A stretch of DNA of 19,371 nucleotides, taken from CAYTSA01 sp964440345. GTDB lineage: Bacteria; Desulfobacterota; Desulfovibrionia; Desulfovibrionales; Desulfovibrionaceae. A program made the translations under genes and the position numbers. The stretch spans positions 1-19,371 of the forward strand of contig CAYTSA010000075.1 of NCBI GenBank assembly GCA_964440345.1. Reading direction: 5' to 3'. Under the pieces are notes generated by a model that saw nothing but the letters and a program-made list of their open reading frames with translations, did no database searches and was not told the DNA's origin. This document shows positions 1-7,566 of this stretch, piece after piece (position 1 is the first letter of the stretch; every line of letters starts with the position of its first letter).

Positions 1-43
1 CCATGCAACTGATATAATACATTTTTTTACTGAAGCATGGTAA

Positions 44-478
44 ACTTGGGTTAACGGGCAGATACAGTCACAGGCCCGCTCGAACGTGGTGCAAAAGCGG
101 GCCTTTTGGGAACGTTTGCAGGACGCCGTCAACCGGTACCACACCAACGCCATCACCACGGCCCAGGTGCTGGAAGAGCTGATCGTTCTGGCCAAGGACA
201 TTCGGGCCGCACGCCAACGAGGCGAGGAGGAGGGGCTTTCCGACGATGAAATCGCGTTTTACGATGCTTTGGCTGAGAACGAGAGCGCGGTGGAGGTCAT
301 GGGCGACGACCAGCTCAAAGTAATAGCCCATGAACTGCTCACAAGGACTTGCCGCCAATATCACGAGGACTTACTGAAGATAAGTCAACATGAATTCACA
401 TATCATGCCCCCGCCCAGCAGCAGCTTGCACAGGCATGGCCGGCCCAGGCGCCTGATCATTTGACCGCCACCATATAA
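44..478 (+). pseudogene. Remnant of type I restriction enzyme HsdR C-terminus
   Basis: Seen: the reading frame is open from just after a TAA at 41-43. Before the first GTG (86) it already reads IQSQARSNVVQ, and it continues with FWERLQDAVNRYHTNAITT, LSDDEIAFYDALAENESAVE and IAHELL (to about 343). Known: this is the pattern of the C-terminal helical region (DUF3387-type) of HsdR, the motor and nuclease subunit of type I restriction systems. A full HsdR is roughly 1000 residues; only about 100 are recognisable here. The family's following TVRKNVT-like stretch and final lysine/arginine-rich helix are missing. After HELL the frame runs about 45 residues of unrelated sequence to the stop at 478. 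Homology starts before any start codon and no Shine-Dalgarno is visible, so this is probably a dead fragment rather than a gene. No hsdM or hsdS is in the window; they could lie to the left. An expressed 130-residue product from GTG 86 cannot be excluded. Confidence 0.7.
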
Positions 479-496
479 AGCGATACACAAGTATCT

Positions 497-724
497 ATGC
501 TTGGCGTCTTTATTTTACGCCTCTGCTGCATCATCGTGGGAGGCTACATCTTGTCCATCGGCGACGGGTTGGTGGACGACGCCATGACCTTTTTCCCGGC
601 CTTTGCCGGCATAATGCTGGTCTTCCTCGGCGTAAATCTATTCGTTTTCGGGCTCTTGCCGTTTAAGTATATGTATCGGCAAGCGTTAAAGAAATCTTTG
701 AAACGAAGTCAAGACGGTACATGA
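497..724 (+). CDS. Small two-helix membrane protein, unknown function
   Basis: A 75-residue ORF whose sequence looks like a membrane protein. Hydrophobic segment 1 covers about residues 3-20, a short acidic loop follows (GDGLVDD, about 22-28), hydrophobic segment 2 covers about 32-55, and the tail is basic (RQALKKSLKRS), which would put both ends in the cytoplasm. I do not recognise a family. Codon third positions are GC-rich like the neighbours, which favours a real gene. The start (ATG 497) has no clear Shine-Dalgarno, so the start is uncertain. It ends 9 bp before the stop of the convergent ubiB-like gene, leaving no room for a separate terminator. Confidence 0.5.
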   Translation: MLGVFILRLCCIIVGGYILSIGDGLVDDAMTFFPAFAGIMLVFLGVNLFVFGLLPFKYMYRQALKKSLKRSQDGT

Positions 725-733
725 GACGCGCTG

Positions 734-2392
734 CTACAACTTCTTGCTGCGGATGATGTTGTACACCAGCCACAGGCCAAGCACGGTTGAAATTAGATAG
801 CCGATGACGCCCAGGGCGGGGTAGCCAAAGAGGTAGGGTTTGATGCCGGTGGTGATGATCAGAGACGAGCCAATGATGATGGCCCCTATGATAACCGCGA
901 AGGAAAGCCGGTTGGTCACGTTCTCCATGGTTTCGCGCAGGCCGCTCAGGTTCTTGTGCTCGAACTGGATGGCGAACTTGCCGTGTTCCATCTTGTGCAT
1001 GATGGCGTCGATGCGGCCGGGCAGTTTGCGCTGGGTTTCGTAGATGTCCCGCAGGGTCAGCCGCAGACTTTTCCACAGCGCCTTGGGCTTGTACCGCTCC
1101 AAGGCCAGCTGGCGGAAATACGGCTCGGCGTGTTCGATGACATTCAGCTCCGGATACAGCATACGGGCCGTGCCCTCGCCGCTGAGCAGTCCCTTGATGA
1201 GCATGGCCAGCTCGCCAGGGACCTTCAAGTGCATACGCCGCATCAGGTTGGCCATGTCCAGCATCAGCCGGCCCACGCGCATTTCCTGCACCGGCAGGCT
1301 GAAGTGGATGTCCAATATGTCCAACACCTCGCGCTCTAACAGGGCGCGGTTGGTCTGCGCTGCATCCGTCACTGAAAGCTTGGCCAGCATGTCCACCACG
1401 CGCTCGCCGTCCTTGTCCGCCACTGCTGTAATCAGGTCGATAAGGTTGTAGCGCATGCGCAGGCTCAGCCGGCCGGCCATGCCCCAGTCCAGCAGCCCCA
1501 GATTGCCGTCCTCCAGCACCATGTAGTTGCCCGGGTGAGGATCGGCGTGGAAAAAGCCGTATTCCAAAATTTGGCGCAACATCAGTTGCATGCCGGAGAC
1601 GCCCATAGCCTGGCGCTTTTCCACGTCGTCCAGGGGATACTCTTTAAGCCGCGTTCCCTGGAACAGCTCCATGACCAGCACGCGCTCGCTGACGTAAGCG
1701 TCGTAGACAGCCGGAATGCGGATATTGTCTTCCTCGCGCAGGGTCTGGCGGCCTATGCGCATGTTCCGGGCCTCGCGCACGAAGTCCAGCTCGTGCATGG
1801 CGCTACGTTTGATTTCTGAGACCAGGGAGGGCAAATCGTGCTGCTTCAGAGCCTCCACGCGATAGTTCAGAGTCTCGGCCAGCCCCTCCAGCATGGAAAG
1901 GTCTGTGGAGAGCAGGTTGCGCATACCGGGCTTGAGCACCTTCACGGCCACGGGAACGTCTTCCTTGCGCAACACCGCCCGGTGCACCTGGCCCAGCGAC
2001 GCCGCGGCCAGCGGCTCGCGCTCGAAAGCGGAGAAGACCACCTCCAGGCCGCATTCCAGCTCCTCCTCCACCACCACCTTGATGTCCTCATAGGGCACAG
2101 TCTGGACCTGGTCCTGCAGCTTTTTCAGCTCCAGGATTAAACCTTCCGGGACCAGGTCCGGCCGCATGCTGAGTATCTGGCCGATCTTGATGAATGACGG
2201 TCCCAGCTCCTCCATGCACATGCGGATGCGCTCATAGGTGGAGCTGTCGTGGTCTTCGCGAGTCACCTTGGCGCCCAGCTTGACCCATGCGGGCAGCTCC
2301 ATGCGCTCCACTACGTCGTCAAAGCCGTACTTGACGAGGATAAGCACCAGTTCCTTGAACCGGTTCAGCTGGGCAAGCCGGGCTATGTTCAC
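734..2392 (-). CDS. UbiB/AarF (ABC1/ADCK) family kinase-like protein
   Basis: A 552-residue atypical protein kinase-like ATPase of the UbiB/ADCK family, which supports quinone biosynthesis or quinone/lipid handling at the inner membrane. Seen: the family KxGQ motif (KIGQ, residues 69-72), the alanine-rich nucleotide loop AAASLGQVHRA (about 119-129), the VAVKVLKPG strand with the conserved lysine (138-146), FVREARN (194-200), HADPHPGN (282-289) and the metal-binding LLDWG (300-304, D302). Two C-terminal hydrophobic helices (about 498-518 and 525-545) match the usual membrane anchor. Start: GTG at 2392, preceded by GGAAAG at good spacing. It begins one base after the stop of the phasin-like gene, so the pair is probably translationally coupled. 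In a menaquinone-using anaerobe the ubiquinone role would not apply, so the actual quinone or lipid partner is open. No ubi or men genes lie nearby. Confidence 0.9.
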   Translation of the reverse strand: MNIARLAQLNRFKELVLILVKYGFDDVVERMELPAWVKLGAKVTREDHDSSTYERIRMCMEELGPSFIKIGQILSMRPDLVPEGLILELKKLQDQVQTVPYEDIKVVVEEELECGLEVVFSAFEREPLAAASLGQVHRAVLRKEDVPVAVKVLKPGMRNLLSTDLSMLEGLAETLNYRVEALKQHDLPSLVSEIKRSAMHELDFVREARNMRIGRQTLREEDNIRIPAVYDAYVSERVLVMELFQGTRLKEYPLDDVEKRQAMGVSGMQLMLRQILEYGFFHADPHPGNYMVLEDGNLGLLDWGMAGRLSLRMRYNLIDLITAVADKDGERVVDMLAKLSVTDAAQTNRALLEREVLDILDIHFSLPVQEMRVGRLMLDMANLMRRMHLKVPGELAMLIKGLLSGEGTARMLYPELNVIEHAEPYFRQLALERYKPKALWKSLRLTLRDIYETQRKLPGRIDAIMHKMEHGKFAIQFEHKNLSGLRETMENVTNRLSFAVIIGAIIIGSSLIITTGIKPYLFGYPALGVIGYLISTVLGLWLVYNIIRSKKL

Positions 2393-2393
2393 G

Positions 2394-2717
2394 TCAGCTT
2401 TCCATATTGTTTTTCAGTTCCATGGCCGTGAGCTTTTTTTCCACGTCTGCCAGCCGCTCTTCCAGGGCCTGGACTCGGGCCTTGCTGGGCAGGTCCATGG
2501 AATCCATGGCCTTGCGCAGGTTTTCCTGAATCTTGTCTTGCACGTTTTTCCATTCGCGTTCGCCGCTATCCAGCAGCTCCTGGCGCATCTTGGCGGACTC
2601 TTCCGCGGTTATCTTGCCCTGGTCCACCAGCTCCTGCAGCTTTTCGTCCAGCTTCTCCCTGGTCACCGCAGCAGCCCCCAGGCCAGACAGCATGGCGTTG
2701 CGAAGAATGTCTATCAT
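2394..2717 (-). CDS. Phasin-like coiled-coil protein
   Basis: A 107-residue, highly charged helical protein. Seen: a short hydrophobic N-terminus (MIDILRNAMLSGLGAAAVT), then heptad-like helices with the run LQELVDQGKITAEESAKMRQ (about 27-46), and a C-terminal leucine-heptad segment (VQALEERLADVEKKLTAME, about 82-100). This resembles the phasin/PhaF-like and poly-hydroxyalkanoate granule-associated superfamily, usually annotated from the coiled coil alone; no PHA synthase is in the window, so granule binding is not implied. The start at ATG 2717 is firm, with a near-perfect AAGGAGGAA seven bases upstream. It is the first gene of a two-gene unit with the ubiB-like gene (1-bp gap), suggesting a partner or scaffold for that kinase. 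Function is inference. Confidence 0.75.
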   Translation of the reverse strand: MIDILRNAMLSGLGAAAVTREKLDEKLQELVDQGKITAEESAKMRQELLDSGEREWKNVQDKIQENLRKAMDSMDLPSKARVQALEERLADVEKKLTAMELKNNMES

Positions 2718-2737
2718 GAGCTTCCTCCTTTTTGATT

Positions 2738-2766
2738 TAATTACAGATGCAATGAATGTTAGTCAA
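2738..2766 (-). promoter_or_regulatory. Candidate sigma70 promoter for phasin-like/ubiB-like unit
   Basis: On the minus strand TTGACT (2761-2766) is followed 15 bases later by TGTAAT, or 17 bases later by TAATTA (2738-2743). The -35 matches consensus at 5 of 6. The first -10 option matches 5 of 6 but has a short spacer; the second has the right spacer but a poor match. It sits in the 102-bp AT-rich gap between the Mut7-C gene and the phasin-like gene, giving a short leader ending in a strong Shine-Dalgarno. Confidence 0.4.
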
Positions 2767-2819
2767 CAATACCAAAAACTTGTACTTACGGCAATCATTC
2801 ATTGGAAATTCCCTGCGCG

Positions 2820-3611
2820 TCACAACGCCTGCAGCCTTTCCTGCAGAGCCTCGTGATGCGAGCCGGCCCAATACACGCGGCCGCACTCCGGGCAAATGAA
2901 GAACTCATTATAATACTTTTTGGTCAGCGGCTCCAGGCGGTGCAGAATCTTTTCCTTGGCCACGGGCTCCAGGGGTATGTTGCAGCGTAGACAGCGGGAA
3001 AAAGCCGCAAAGGGCGGACCCAGGCCAAAGGCGGCGAGCACGCCGCGCAGCTGTTCCTCCGGGTCCTCCTGGCGAATGTGCATGCCGTGGACAATGCGGT
3101 TGCGCTTGAGAAGCGCCCGATCCTTGCTGAGCACGATGCGTCCCTGTTCTGCGGCCAGGTCAGCCAGACCGCCGTCGTCCACGTCGTTGGCGTAGAAGGC
3201 GTCAAAGCCCAGCAGACGCAGATTGGAGGCCAGTTTGCCCGCGTTCACGTCCACGGCAAAGCAGACGGCGTCCAGCGGTTGCGGCCGCAGCAGCGTGGGA
3301 GTGAACACGTCCCTGGGCCGGGGATGGGCGCAGACCCGCACGCGGTCCCCGGGCTGGAGCAGCCGGCCAAAACCGATTTCTCGGGAGCCGTGGTCTACCA
3401 GCTGCAAGGAGCCGACCTCGGCGTGCGGAACGCCCAGGGCCTCGACAATGTCCTTGATCGACGCCCGGCGGTTCAGGGTATAGTCAATGGCCAGGGCCGC
3501 GCCCGGATCCGGCTGCAGCCGGTTGCTTGCGCCCAGAAAATACCGTAGTTCCGGATCGAACGTGAGCACGGCCGTGGGCTGCAGGTCACGGTCATGAACG
3601 TTTCTATACAT
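2820..3611 (-). CDS. Mut7-C RNase-like protein with N-terminal ubiquitin-like domain
   Basis: A 263-residue two-domain protein. The N-terminal half (about 12-98) has the look of the Mut7-C ubiquitin-like domain, with IKDIVEALGVPHAEVG and ending in LLQPGDRVRVCAHP. The C-terminal half (about 113-250) is the Mut7-C domain, a PIN-like fold: VDVNAGKLASNLRLLGFDA (D121, the usual GKLAxxLRxLGfD pattern), IVLSKDRALLKR (D164), and a zinc ribbon of two CxxC pairs (C207/C210 and C240/C243). Known: the family is named after the C-terminal part of the animal exonuclease Mut-7 and is presumed to act on RNA; its bacterial role is undetermined. The ATG at 3611 has no Shine-Dalgarno, and in-frame GTG at residue 15 is an alternative start. 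It is divergent from the M48 gene with 14 bp between starts. Confidence 0.85.
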   Translation of the reverse strand: MYRNVHDRDLQPTAVLTFDPELRYFLGASNRLQPDPGAALAIDYTLNRRASIKDIVEALGVPHAEVGSLQLVDHGSREIGFGRLLQPGDRVRVCAHPRPRDVFTPTLLRPQPLDAVCFAVDVNAGKLASNLRLLGFDAFYANDVDDGGLADLAAEQGRIVLSKDRALLKRNRIVHGMHIRQEDPEEQLRGVLAAFGLGPPFAAFSRCLRCNIPLEPVAKEKILHRLEPLTKKYYNEFFICPECGRVYWAGSHHEALQERLQAL

Positions 3612-3625
3612 GGAGGACCCACAGT

Positions 3626-4870
3626 ATGTATTTCTTTTTGTTCGTTATCATCCTTTTCATTCTGCTGACCTGGGGGCTGGAGGTCTGGTCCGGCCTGCGC
3701 ACGTTGCGGGCTCTGGACCCCCGCGCGCCCGAGGAGTTTCAGGGCGAATACGACCGCGACCGCTACGCCAGGGCCCAGGCCTACGCCCGGGAGAACGTCG
3801 TCTTCGACATGTTCTCCGAGACCGCGGGCACGGTTGCGGTGCTGCTCTTCATCCTGCTGGGCGGCTTTCCGGCTCTGGACGGCGCCGCCCGCTCTCTGGG
3901 CCTGGGGCCGCTGCCCACCGGCCTGGTGTTTTTCGTGTTGCTGGGGCTGCTTTCGGACATCGGGTCCACCCCTTTTTCATTATACCAGACTTTTGTCATA
4001 GAGCAGCGCTATGGTTTCAACAAAACCACTGTCGCCACGTATGTCAAGGACAAGCTGAAGGGCTGGGGGCTGGCTGTGGTCATCGGCCTGCCCGTGCTGG
4101 CCGGGGTGTTGTTTTTTTTCCAGTCCGCCGGTCACTGGGGCTGGTTCTGGGCCTGGCTGGCGGTGACGCTGATCATGCTGGCCCTGCAGTATGCAGCGCC
4201 GGTGTGGATACTGCCCCTGTTCAACAAATTCACGCCCCTGGAGGACGGCTCCCTGCGCCGCGGGCTGGAGGAGTTTGCCAAGCGTCAGGGCTACGCCCTG
4301 TCCGGCATATTCGTGGTGGACGGCTCCCGGCGTTCGGCCAAGGCCAACGCCTTCCTGGCCGGGTTTGGCAAGGCCAAGCGCATCGGCCTGTTCGACACCC
4401 TGCTGGACGAACACCCGGACCCAGAGGTGGAGGCCGTGCTGGCGCACGAGGTGGGCCACCACAAGCTGGGCCACGTGCTCAAGCTGACGGGGGCGTCAAT
4501 CCTGCGCACGCTGGCCATGTTCTGGCTGCTTTCGCTCTTTCTGTGGCTGGAGCCGCTGCACCAGGCCTTTGGCATGCAGGAGCCTACGGTTTACGCCGGC
4601 TTGGTCTTCTTCGGCCTGCTGTTCACGCCGGTGAATCTGCTGCTGGGCGTGGCGTTCAACGCCGCAAGCCGGCGGTTTGAATTCCAGGCGGACCGCTTCG
4701 CCGCAGAGGAAGGCCCCGGCCCGCAGCCCATGATTACAGCGCTGAAGCGTCTGGCCAAGAAGAACTTCGCCAACCTGACCCCGGACAAACTGAACGTGAC
4801 GCTGCACTACTCGCACCCGCCCATACTGGAACGCATACGGGCGCTGCGGGAGGCGCAGCCGCAACGTTAG
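3626..4870 (+). CDS. Ste24-type M48 family zinc metalloprotease
   Basis: A 414-residue integral-membrane protease of the CAAX prenyl protease 1 (Ste24) type. Seen: a Ste24-type N-terminal region with an N-terminal helix (1-20) and further hydrophobic helices at about 65-80, 98-115, 146-166 and 172-192; then the zinc site HEVGH (274-278), two helices (about 291-309 and 322-342), and the third ligand in FEFQADRFA (E352, with D356). SHPPILERI near the C-terminus (H397) is also typical. Known: bacteria have no farnesylated CAAX proteins, so members here are taken to act in membrane-protein quality control. Start: ATG 3626, with GGAGGA eight bases upstream. It stands alone, divergent from the Mut7-C gene and convergent with the phosphonate operon. 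No obvious own promoter; it must lie inside the Mut7-C coding region. Confidence 0.93.
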   Translation: MYFFLFVIILFILLTWGLEVWSGLRTLRALDPRAPEEFQGEYDRDRYARAQAYARENVVFDMFSETAGTVAVLLFILLGGFPALDGAARSLGLGPLPTGLVFFVLLGLLSDIGSTPFSLYQTFVIEQRYGFNKTTVATYVKDKLKGWGLAVVIGLPVLAGVLFFFQSAGHWGWFWAWLAVTLIMLALQYAAPVWILPLFNKFTPLEDGSLRRGLEEFAKRQGYALSGIFVVDGSRRSAKANAFLAGFGKAKRIGLFDTLLDEHPDPEVEAVLAHEVGHHKLGHVLKLTGASILRTLAMFWLLSLFLWLEPLHQAFGMQEPTVYAGLVFFGLLFTPVNLLLGVAFNAASRRFEFQADRFAAEEGPGPQPMITALKRLAKKNFANLTPDKLNVTLHYSHPPILERIRALREAQPQR

Positions 4871-4948
4871 CCTAACCACTCCCCATGCACGCAGACGCCC
4901 GCTTGACCAGCTGGGCAAACACCCTCTGCGGTATAGCCTTGGAAAAAC

Positions 4949-5049
4949 CAATACCCGCAGACCAGCGCAAATGCGGCATGGACAGGAGCAGGCGCCGCAG
5001 GTCTGGTCTGGACATGCCTGATCATTGTCTGCGCAGTCTGCGGGTATTG
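4949..5049. repeat. Long imperfect palindrome; possible terminator of the phn operon
   Basis: The outer arms CAATACCCGCAGAC (4949-4962) and GTCTGCGGGTATTG (5036-5049) pair perfectly over 14 bases. Pairing continues inward with GCGCA/TGCGC (4965-4969 with 5030-5034), AATG/CATT (4970-4973 with 5023-5026) and GGCATG/CATGCC (4975-4980 with 5013-5018), interrupted by small internal loops and a bulge, giving about 29 base pairs in 101 nt. It fills the 190-bp gap between two convergent genes. On the minus strand the closing arm runs into GTTTTTCC, which fits an intrinsic terminator for the phosphonate operon; on the plus strand there is no T-run. The length and bulged shape also suit a REP/BIME-like or MITE-like repeat. 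Confidence 0.6.
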
Positions 5050-5060
5050 AAATGTTTGCA

Positions 5061-6212
5061 CTACGCCTGTTGCCAGTACATGCAGCGCTTTACTGCGGCC
5101 AGGAGACCGCCGACGTCGTCTGGAGTCACGTTGCCTATGGTTCCAATGCGGAAGGTGTCTGCGCCGGTCACCTTGCCAGGGTAAATGACAAACCCCTCAT
5201 CTTTGAGCAATCTATAGAAACGCATGAACTCGTAATCCGGATGGAAAGGGTTGAAAAACGAGGTGATGATGGGCGAGTGCCATTCGTCGGGGAGCAAGGT
5301 CTCAAAACCCATTTCGCGCATGCCGGCTACCAACTTTGTCTGATTGGCGGAGTAGCGGGCGTAGCGGGCCGCAGGGCCTCCCTCGGCGTCCAGTTCGTCC
5401 AGCGCCCGGGCAAAAGCTCGGACTACGTGCGTGGGGGAAGTATAGCGCCATTTGCCGTTTTTCTCCTCCATTTCCCGCCATTGATCCCACATATCCAAGG
5501 AAAGTGACCGGGCGCGGCCTTTGCATTTTTGCATTTCTTCGCGCCGGGCCACGATGAAGCCAAATCCCGGCACGCCCTGCACGCATTTGTTGGCGCTGGA
5601 AACCAGAAAGTCGGCGCCTATCTGGTCCTGATCCATGACCACGCCGCCCAGGCTGGACATGGCGTCCACAAAAAAGACTTTGCCGCGGCTCTTCACTTCC
5701 TTGCCGATTTCCTCCACCGGATTCAACATACCCGTGGTTGTTTCGCAATGCACAACCGCAACATGCGTTATGGAGGGATCAGCTTCCAAGGCTTCTACAG
5801 CGTGCTCAGGCTCTACCCTGGCGCGCTCTCCAAGGTCTTTTACGACCAGAGGAATCCTCAATTTTTCCGCAATTGTTGCAATGCGGTCTCCGTAGTGTCC
5901 GTTGGCCAGCACCAGAAGCTTGCCGTCCTCTGGAACAGAGGAGCCAATGACCGACTCGACCGAAAACGTGCCGCTGCCCTGCATGAGCGCGCAGGTATAG
6001 CCGCTTGCCGCCGTGGCCAAACGCACCAGACGGGCGCGTACATTCTGTACGATGTCGTTGTATTCTGCGTCCCAGGTGCACCAGTCGCGAAACATGGCCG
6101 CCTTCACGGTTTTGGTGGTGGAAAGAGGGCCAGGCGTGAGCAGAAAATACGGGTTGTCCGGCATGGCTTGCAGCAGCGCTTCCGGGGTCGTGTACATCAA
6201 TAGCGTTGTCAT
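5061..6212 (-). CDS. phnW: 2-aminoethylphosphonate--pyruvate transaminase PhnW
   Basis: PLP-dependent fold-type I aminotransferase that moves the amino group of 2-aminoethylphosphonate (AEP) to pyruvate, giving phosphonoacetaldehyde and L-alanine. Seen (numbered from the upstream ATG at 6218): LLTPGPLSTT near the N-terminus, RDWCTWDAEYN (44-54), GSGTFSVES (81-89), VDAMSSLGG (D185 contacts the PLP ring nitrogen) and SSANKCVQGVPGFGF with the Schiff-base lysine K211. Full family length. Two ATGs lie in frame: the one at 6218 has GAGG only two bases away, while the one at 6212 has the same GAGG eight bases upstream. I therefore chose 6212 (383 residues). It is the last gene of the phosphonate operon, 19 bp after the PbfA-like gene, and its product is the substrate of PhnX encoded two genes upstream. 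Confidence 0.95.
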   Translation of the reverse strand: MTTLLMYTTPEALLQAMPDNPYFLLTPGPLSTTKTVKAAMFRDWCTWDAEYNDIVQNVRARLVRLATAASGYTCALMQGSGTFSVESVIGSSVPEDGKLLVLANGHYGDRIATIAEKLRIPLVVKDLGERARVEPEHAVEALEADPSITHVAVVHCETTTGMLNPVEEIGKEVKSRGKVFFVDAMSSLGGVVMDQDQIGADFLVSSANKCVQGVPGFGFIVARREEMQKCKGRARSLSLDMWDQWREMEEKNGKWRYTSPTHVVRAFARALDELDAEGGPAARYARYSANQTKLVAGMREMGFETLLPDEWHSPIITSFFNPFHPDYEFMRFYRLLKDEGFVIYPGKVTGADTFRIGTIGNVTPDDVGGLLAAVKRCMYWQQA

Positions 6213-6231
6213 ATGCATTGCCTCGCTTTGT

Positions 6232-7566
6232 TTATATTGAACGCAGGGAAAAACGCAGAATATCCAACGCGCGCTGCAGTTCTTCGTTGCTCAGTGTCAG
6301 CGGGGGGGTAAGCGTCAGTACGTTTCCGGCCGACACTTTGAAGCTGAGCCCCCTTTCCAGACAGCCGTAGAGTACAGCTTCGGCCGCTTCCGCGGACTTT
6401 AACTCCAAGGCCAGGGCCAGCCCCAGGCCGCGCGCCTCATGAACAGCGGGGTACTCCTCTGTCAGGTCCCACAGCGCATCTACGGCCAGGCTGCCCAGTT
6501 TCACGGCCCGTTGCAGCAGTGCCTGCTCTTCAATAACGGCTATGGCGGCCAGGCCGGCCGCCGAGGCCACGGGATTCTTTTCGTGGGTATAGTGCCCCAG
6601 CGCCACACGTCCGCCTACATCCAGGTCCGCCCGGGCAATGACCGCAGCCAGCGGTGCAACGCCGCCGCCAAGACCCTTGCCGGCAATAAGCATATCCGGA
6701 ACAGCGCCAAAATGCTCGCAGGCAAACATGCGGCCCGTGCGGCCAAGACACACCGCAGTCTCGTCAAACACAAGCAGCGCGCCATGCCGGCCGCAGGCCT
6801 CCCGCACCGCCCGCCAGTACCCTGGCGGGGGAACGTGCACCGTTGTGCAACGGACCGGTTCAGCAATAACCGCGGCCACGTCGCCTTCTTTTTCCAATAC
6901 GTAGTCCACGTACCGCGCGCACTTCAAGCCGCAGCCGATGCAGTCGCCAGCGTCGTTCCACAAGCAGTTGGACGGCTCAGCTGGGGGAACGTGCTCTGTC
7001 CCCGGCAGCAGCGGGCCCATTCCCGCGCGAAAAAGGGCTTCGCCTCCCAAGGATACGGCGTCCAGCGACGCGCCGTGAAAACTGTCCCACATGGACACGG
7101 TCTTGTGCCGGCCCGTGGCCAGCCGGGCGATCTTCAGAGCCATGCCTACGGCGCTGGTACCTCCCGGTGCAAACAAGACTTTGCCGCCATCCATGGGCGC
7201 CAGCTCTGTCAGCTTTTCAGCCAGCCGCACCGCTGGCTCGTTGGTGAACCGCCGCGGGCAGAAGGCCAGCGAATCCAGCTGCTCTTTGACTGCTTGAACG
7301 ACCGCAGGATTTGCGTGACCTATCTGGTGCACTGAGTTGCCATGAAAATCCAGCATCCTGCGGCCGTCAACCGTAATGATTTCGCTTCCCTGGCAAGCAG
7401 CAAGCGCGTCCAGACAAGGCGTGGACAGGGACTGATGCAAAAAGACCCGCTCGTCCCGTTCCAGCAGCTCCCGGGATTGGCCGCTCAGCCTTTGGCGCCA
7501 GCTCTGCCGGCGCGGCGAGAGGTTCACGTCGCCTTCTGTAAGGCGCGCGGAAGACTCAGCAGACAA
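6232..7566 (-). CDS. pbfA: Class III PLP enzyme, probable (R)-1-hydroxy-2-aminoethylphosphonate ammonia-lyase PbfA
   Basis: A 444-residue class III aminotransferase-fold protein. Seen: GNSVHQIGHANP (76-87), PGGTSAVGMALKIAR (134-148), SFHGASLDA (172-180), FDETAVCLGRTG (D268 for the PLP nitrogen) and AGKGLGGG with the Schiff-base lysine K297. Four cysteines (C201, C209, C212, C216) cluster in the segment after the SFHGA motif. Known: PbfA is a member of this fold that works as a lyase, turning (R)-1-hydroxy-AEP into phosphonoacetaldehyde and ammonia, and its gene typically sits with phnW and phnX, as here. Start: TTG at 7566, inside the end of phnX (11-nt overlap), with AGGAG nine bases upstream; GTG at residue 14 is a weaker alternative. 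PbfA is assigned from context plus fold; a plain omega-aminotransferase is the main alternative. Confidence 0.75.
   Translation of the reverse strand: MSAESSARLTEGDVNLSPRRQSWRQRLSGQSRELLERDERVFLHQSLSTPCLDALAACQGSEIITVDGRRMLDFHGNSVHQIGHANPAVVQAVKEQLDSLAFCPRRFTNEPAVRLAEKLTELAPMDGGKVLFAPGGTSAVGMALKIARLATGRHKTVSMWDSFHGASLDAVSLGGEALFRAGMGPLLPGTEHVPPAEPSNCLWNDAGDCIGCGLKCARYVDYVLEKEGDVAAVIAEPVRCTTVHVPPPGYWRAVREACGRHGALLVFDETAVCLGRTGRMFACEHFGAVPDMLIAGKGLGGGVAPLAAVIARADLDVGGRVALGHYTHEKNPVASAAGLAAIAVIEEQALLQRAVKLGSLAVDALWDLTEEYPAVHEARGLGLALALELKSAEAAEAVLYGCLERGLSFKVSAGNVLTLTPPLTLSNEELQRALDILRFSLRSI

Noticed and set aside
3610..4680. A 356-residue plus-strand frame overlapping the M48 gene
   Set aside because: Gly/Ala/Arg-rich shadow frame of a GC-rich gene; the M48 frame carries HEVGH and all family motifs.
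4870..5060. Integron attC-like site after the M48 gene (GCCTAAC plus a bulged palindrome)
   Set aside because: The GCCTAAC at 4870-4876 fits the RYYYAAC end, but no GTTRRRY partner closes the palindrome and the arms themselves do not match attC core sites. There is no integrase or cassette array.
5529..6203. Long plus-strand frames opposite phnW, the PbfA-like gene and the permease
   Set aside because: Mirror frames typical of GC-rich coding DNA; no ribosome sites or known motifs, and the opposite strand is clearly coding.
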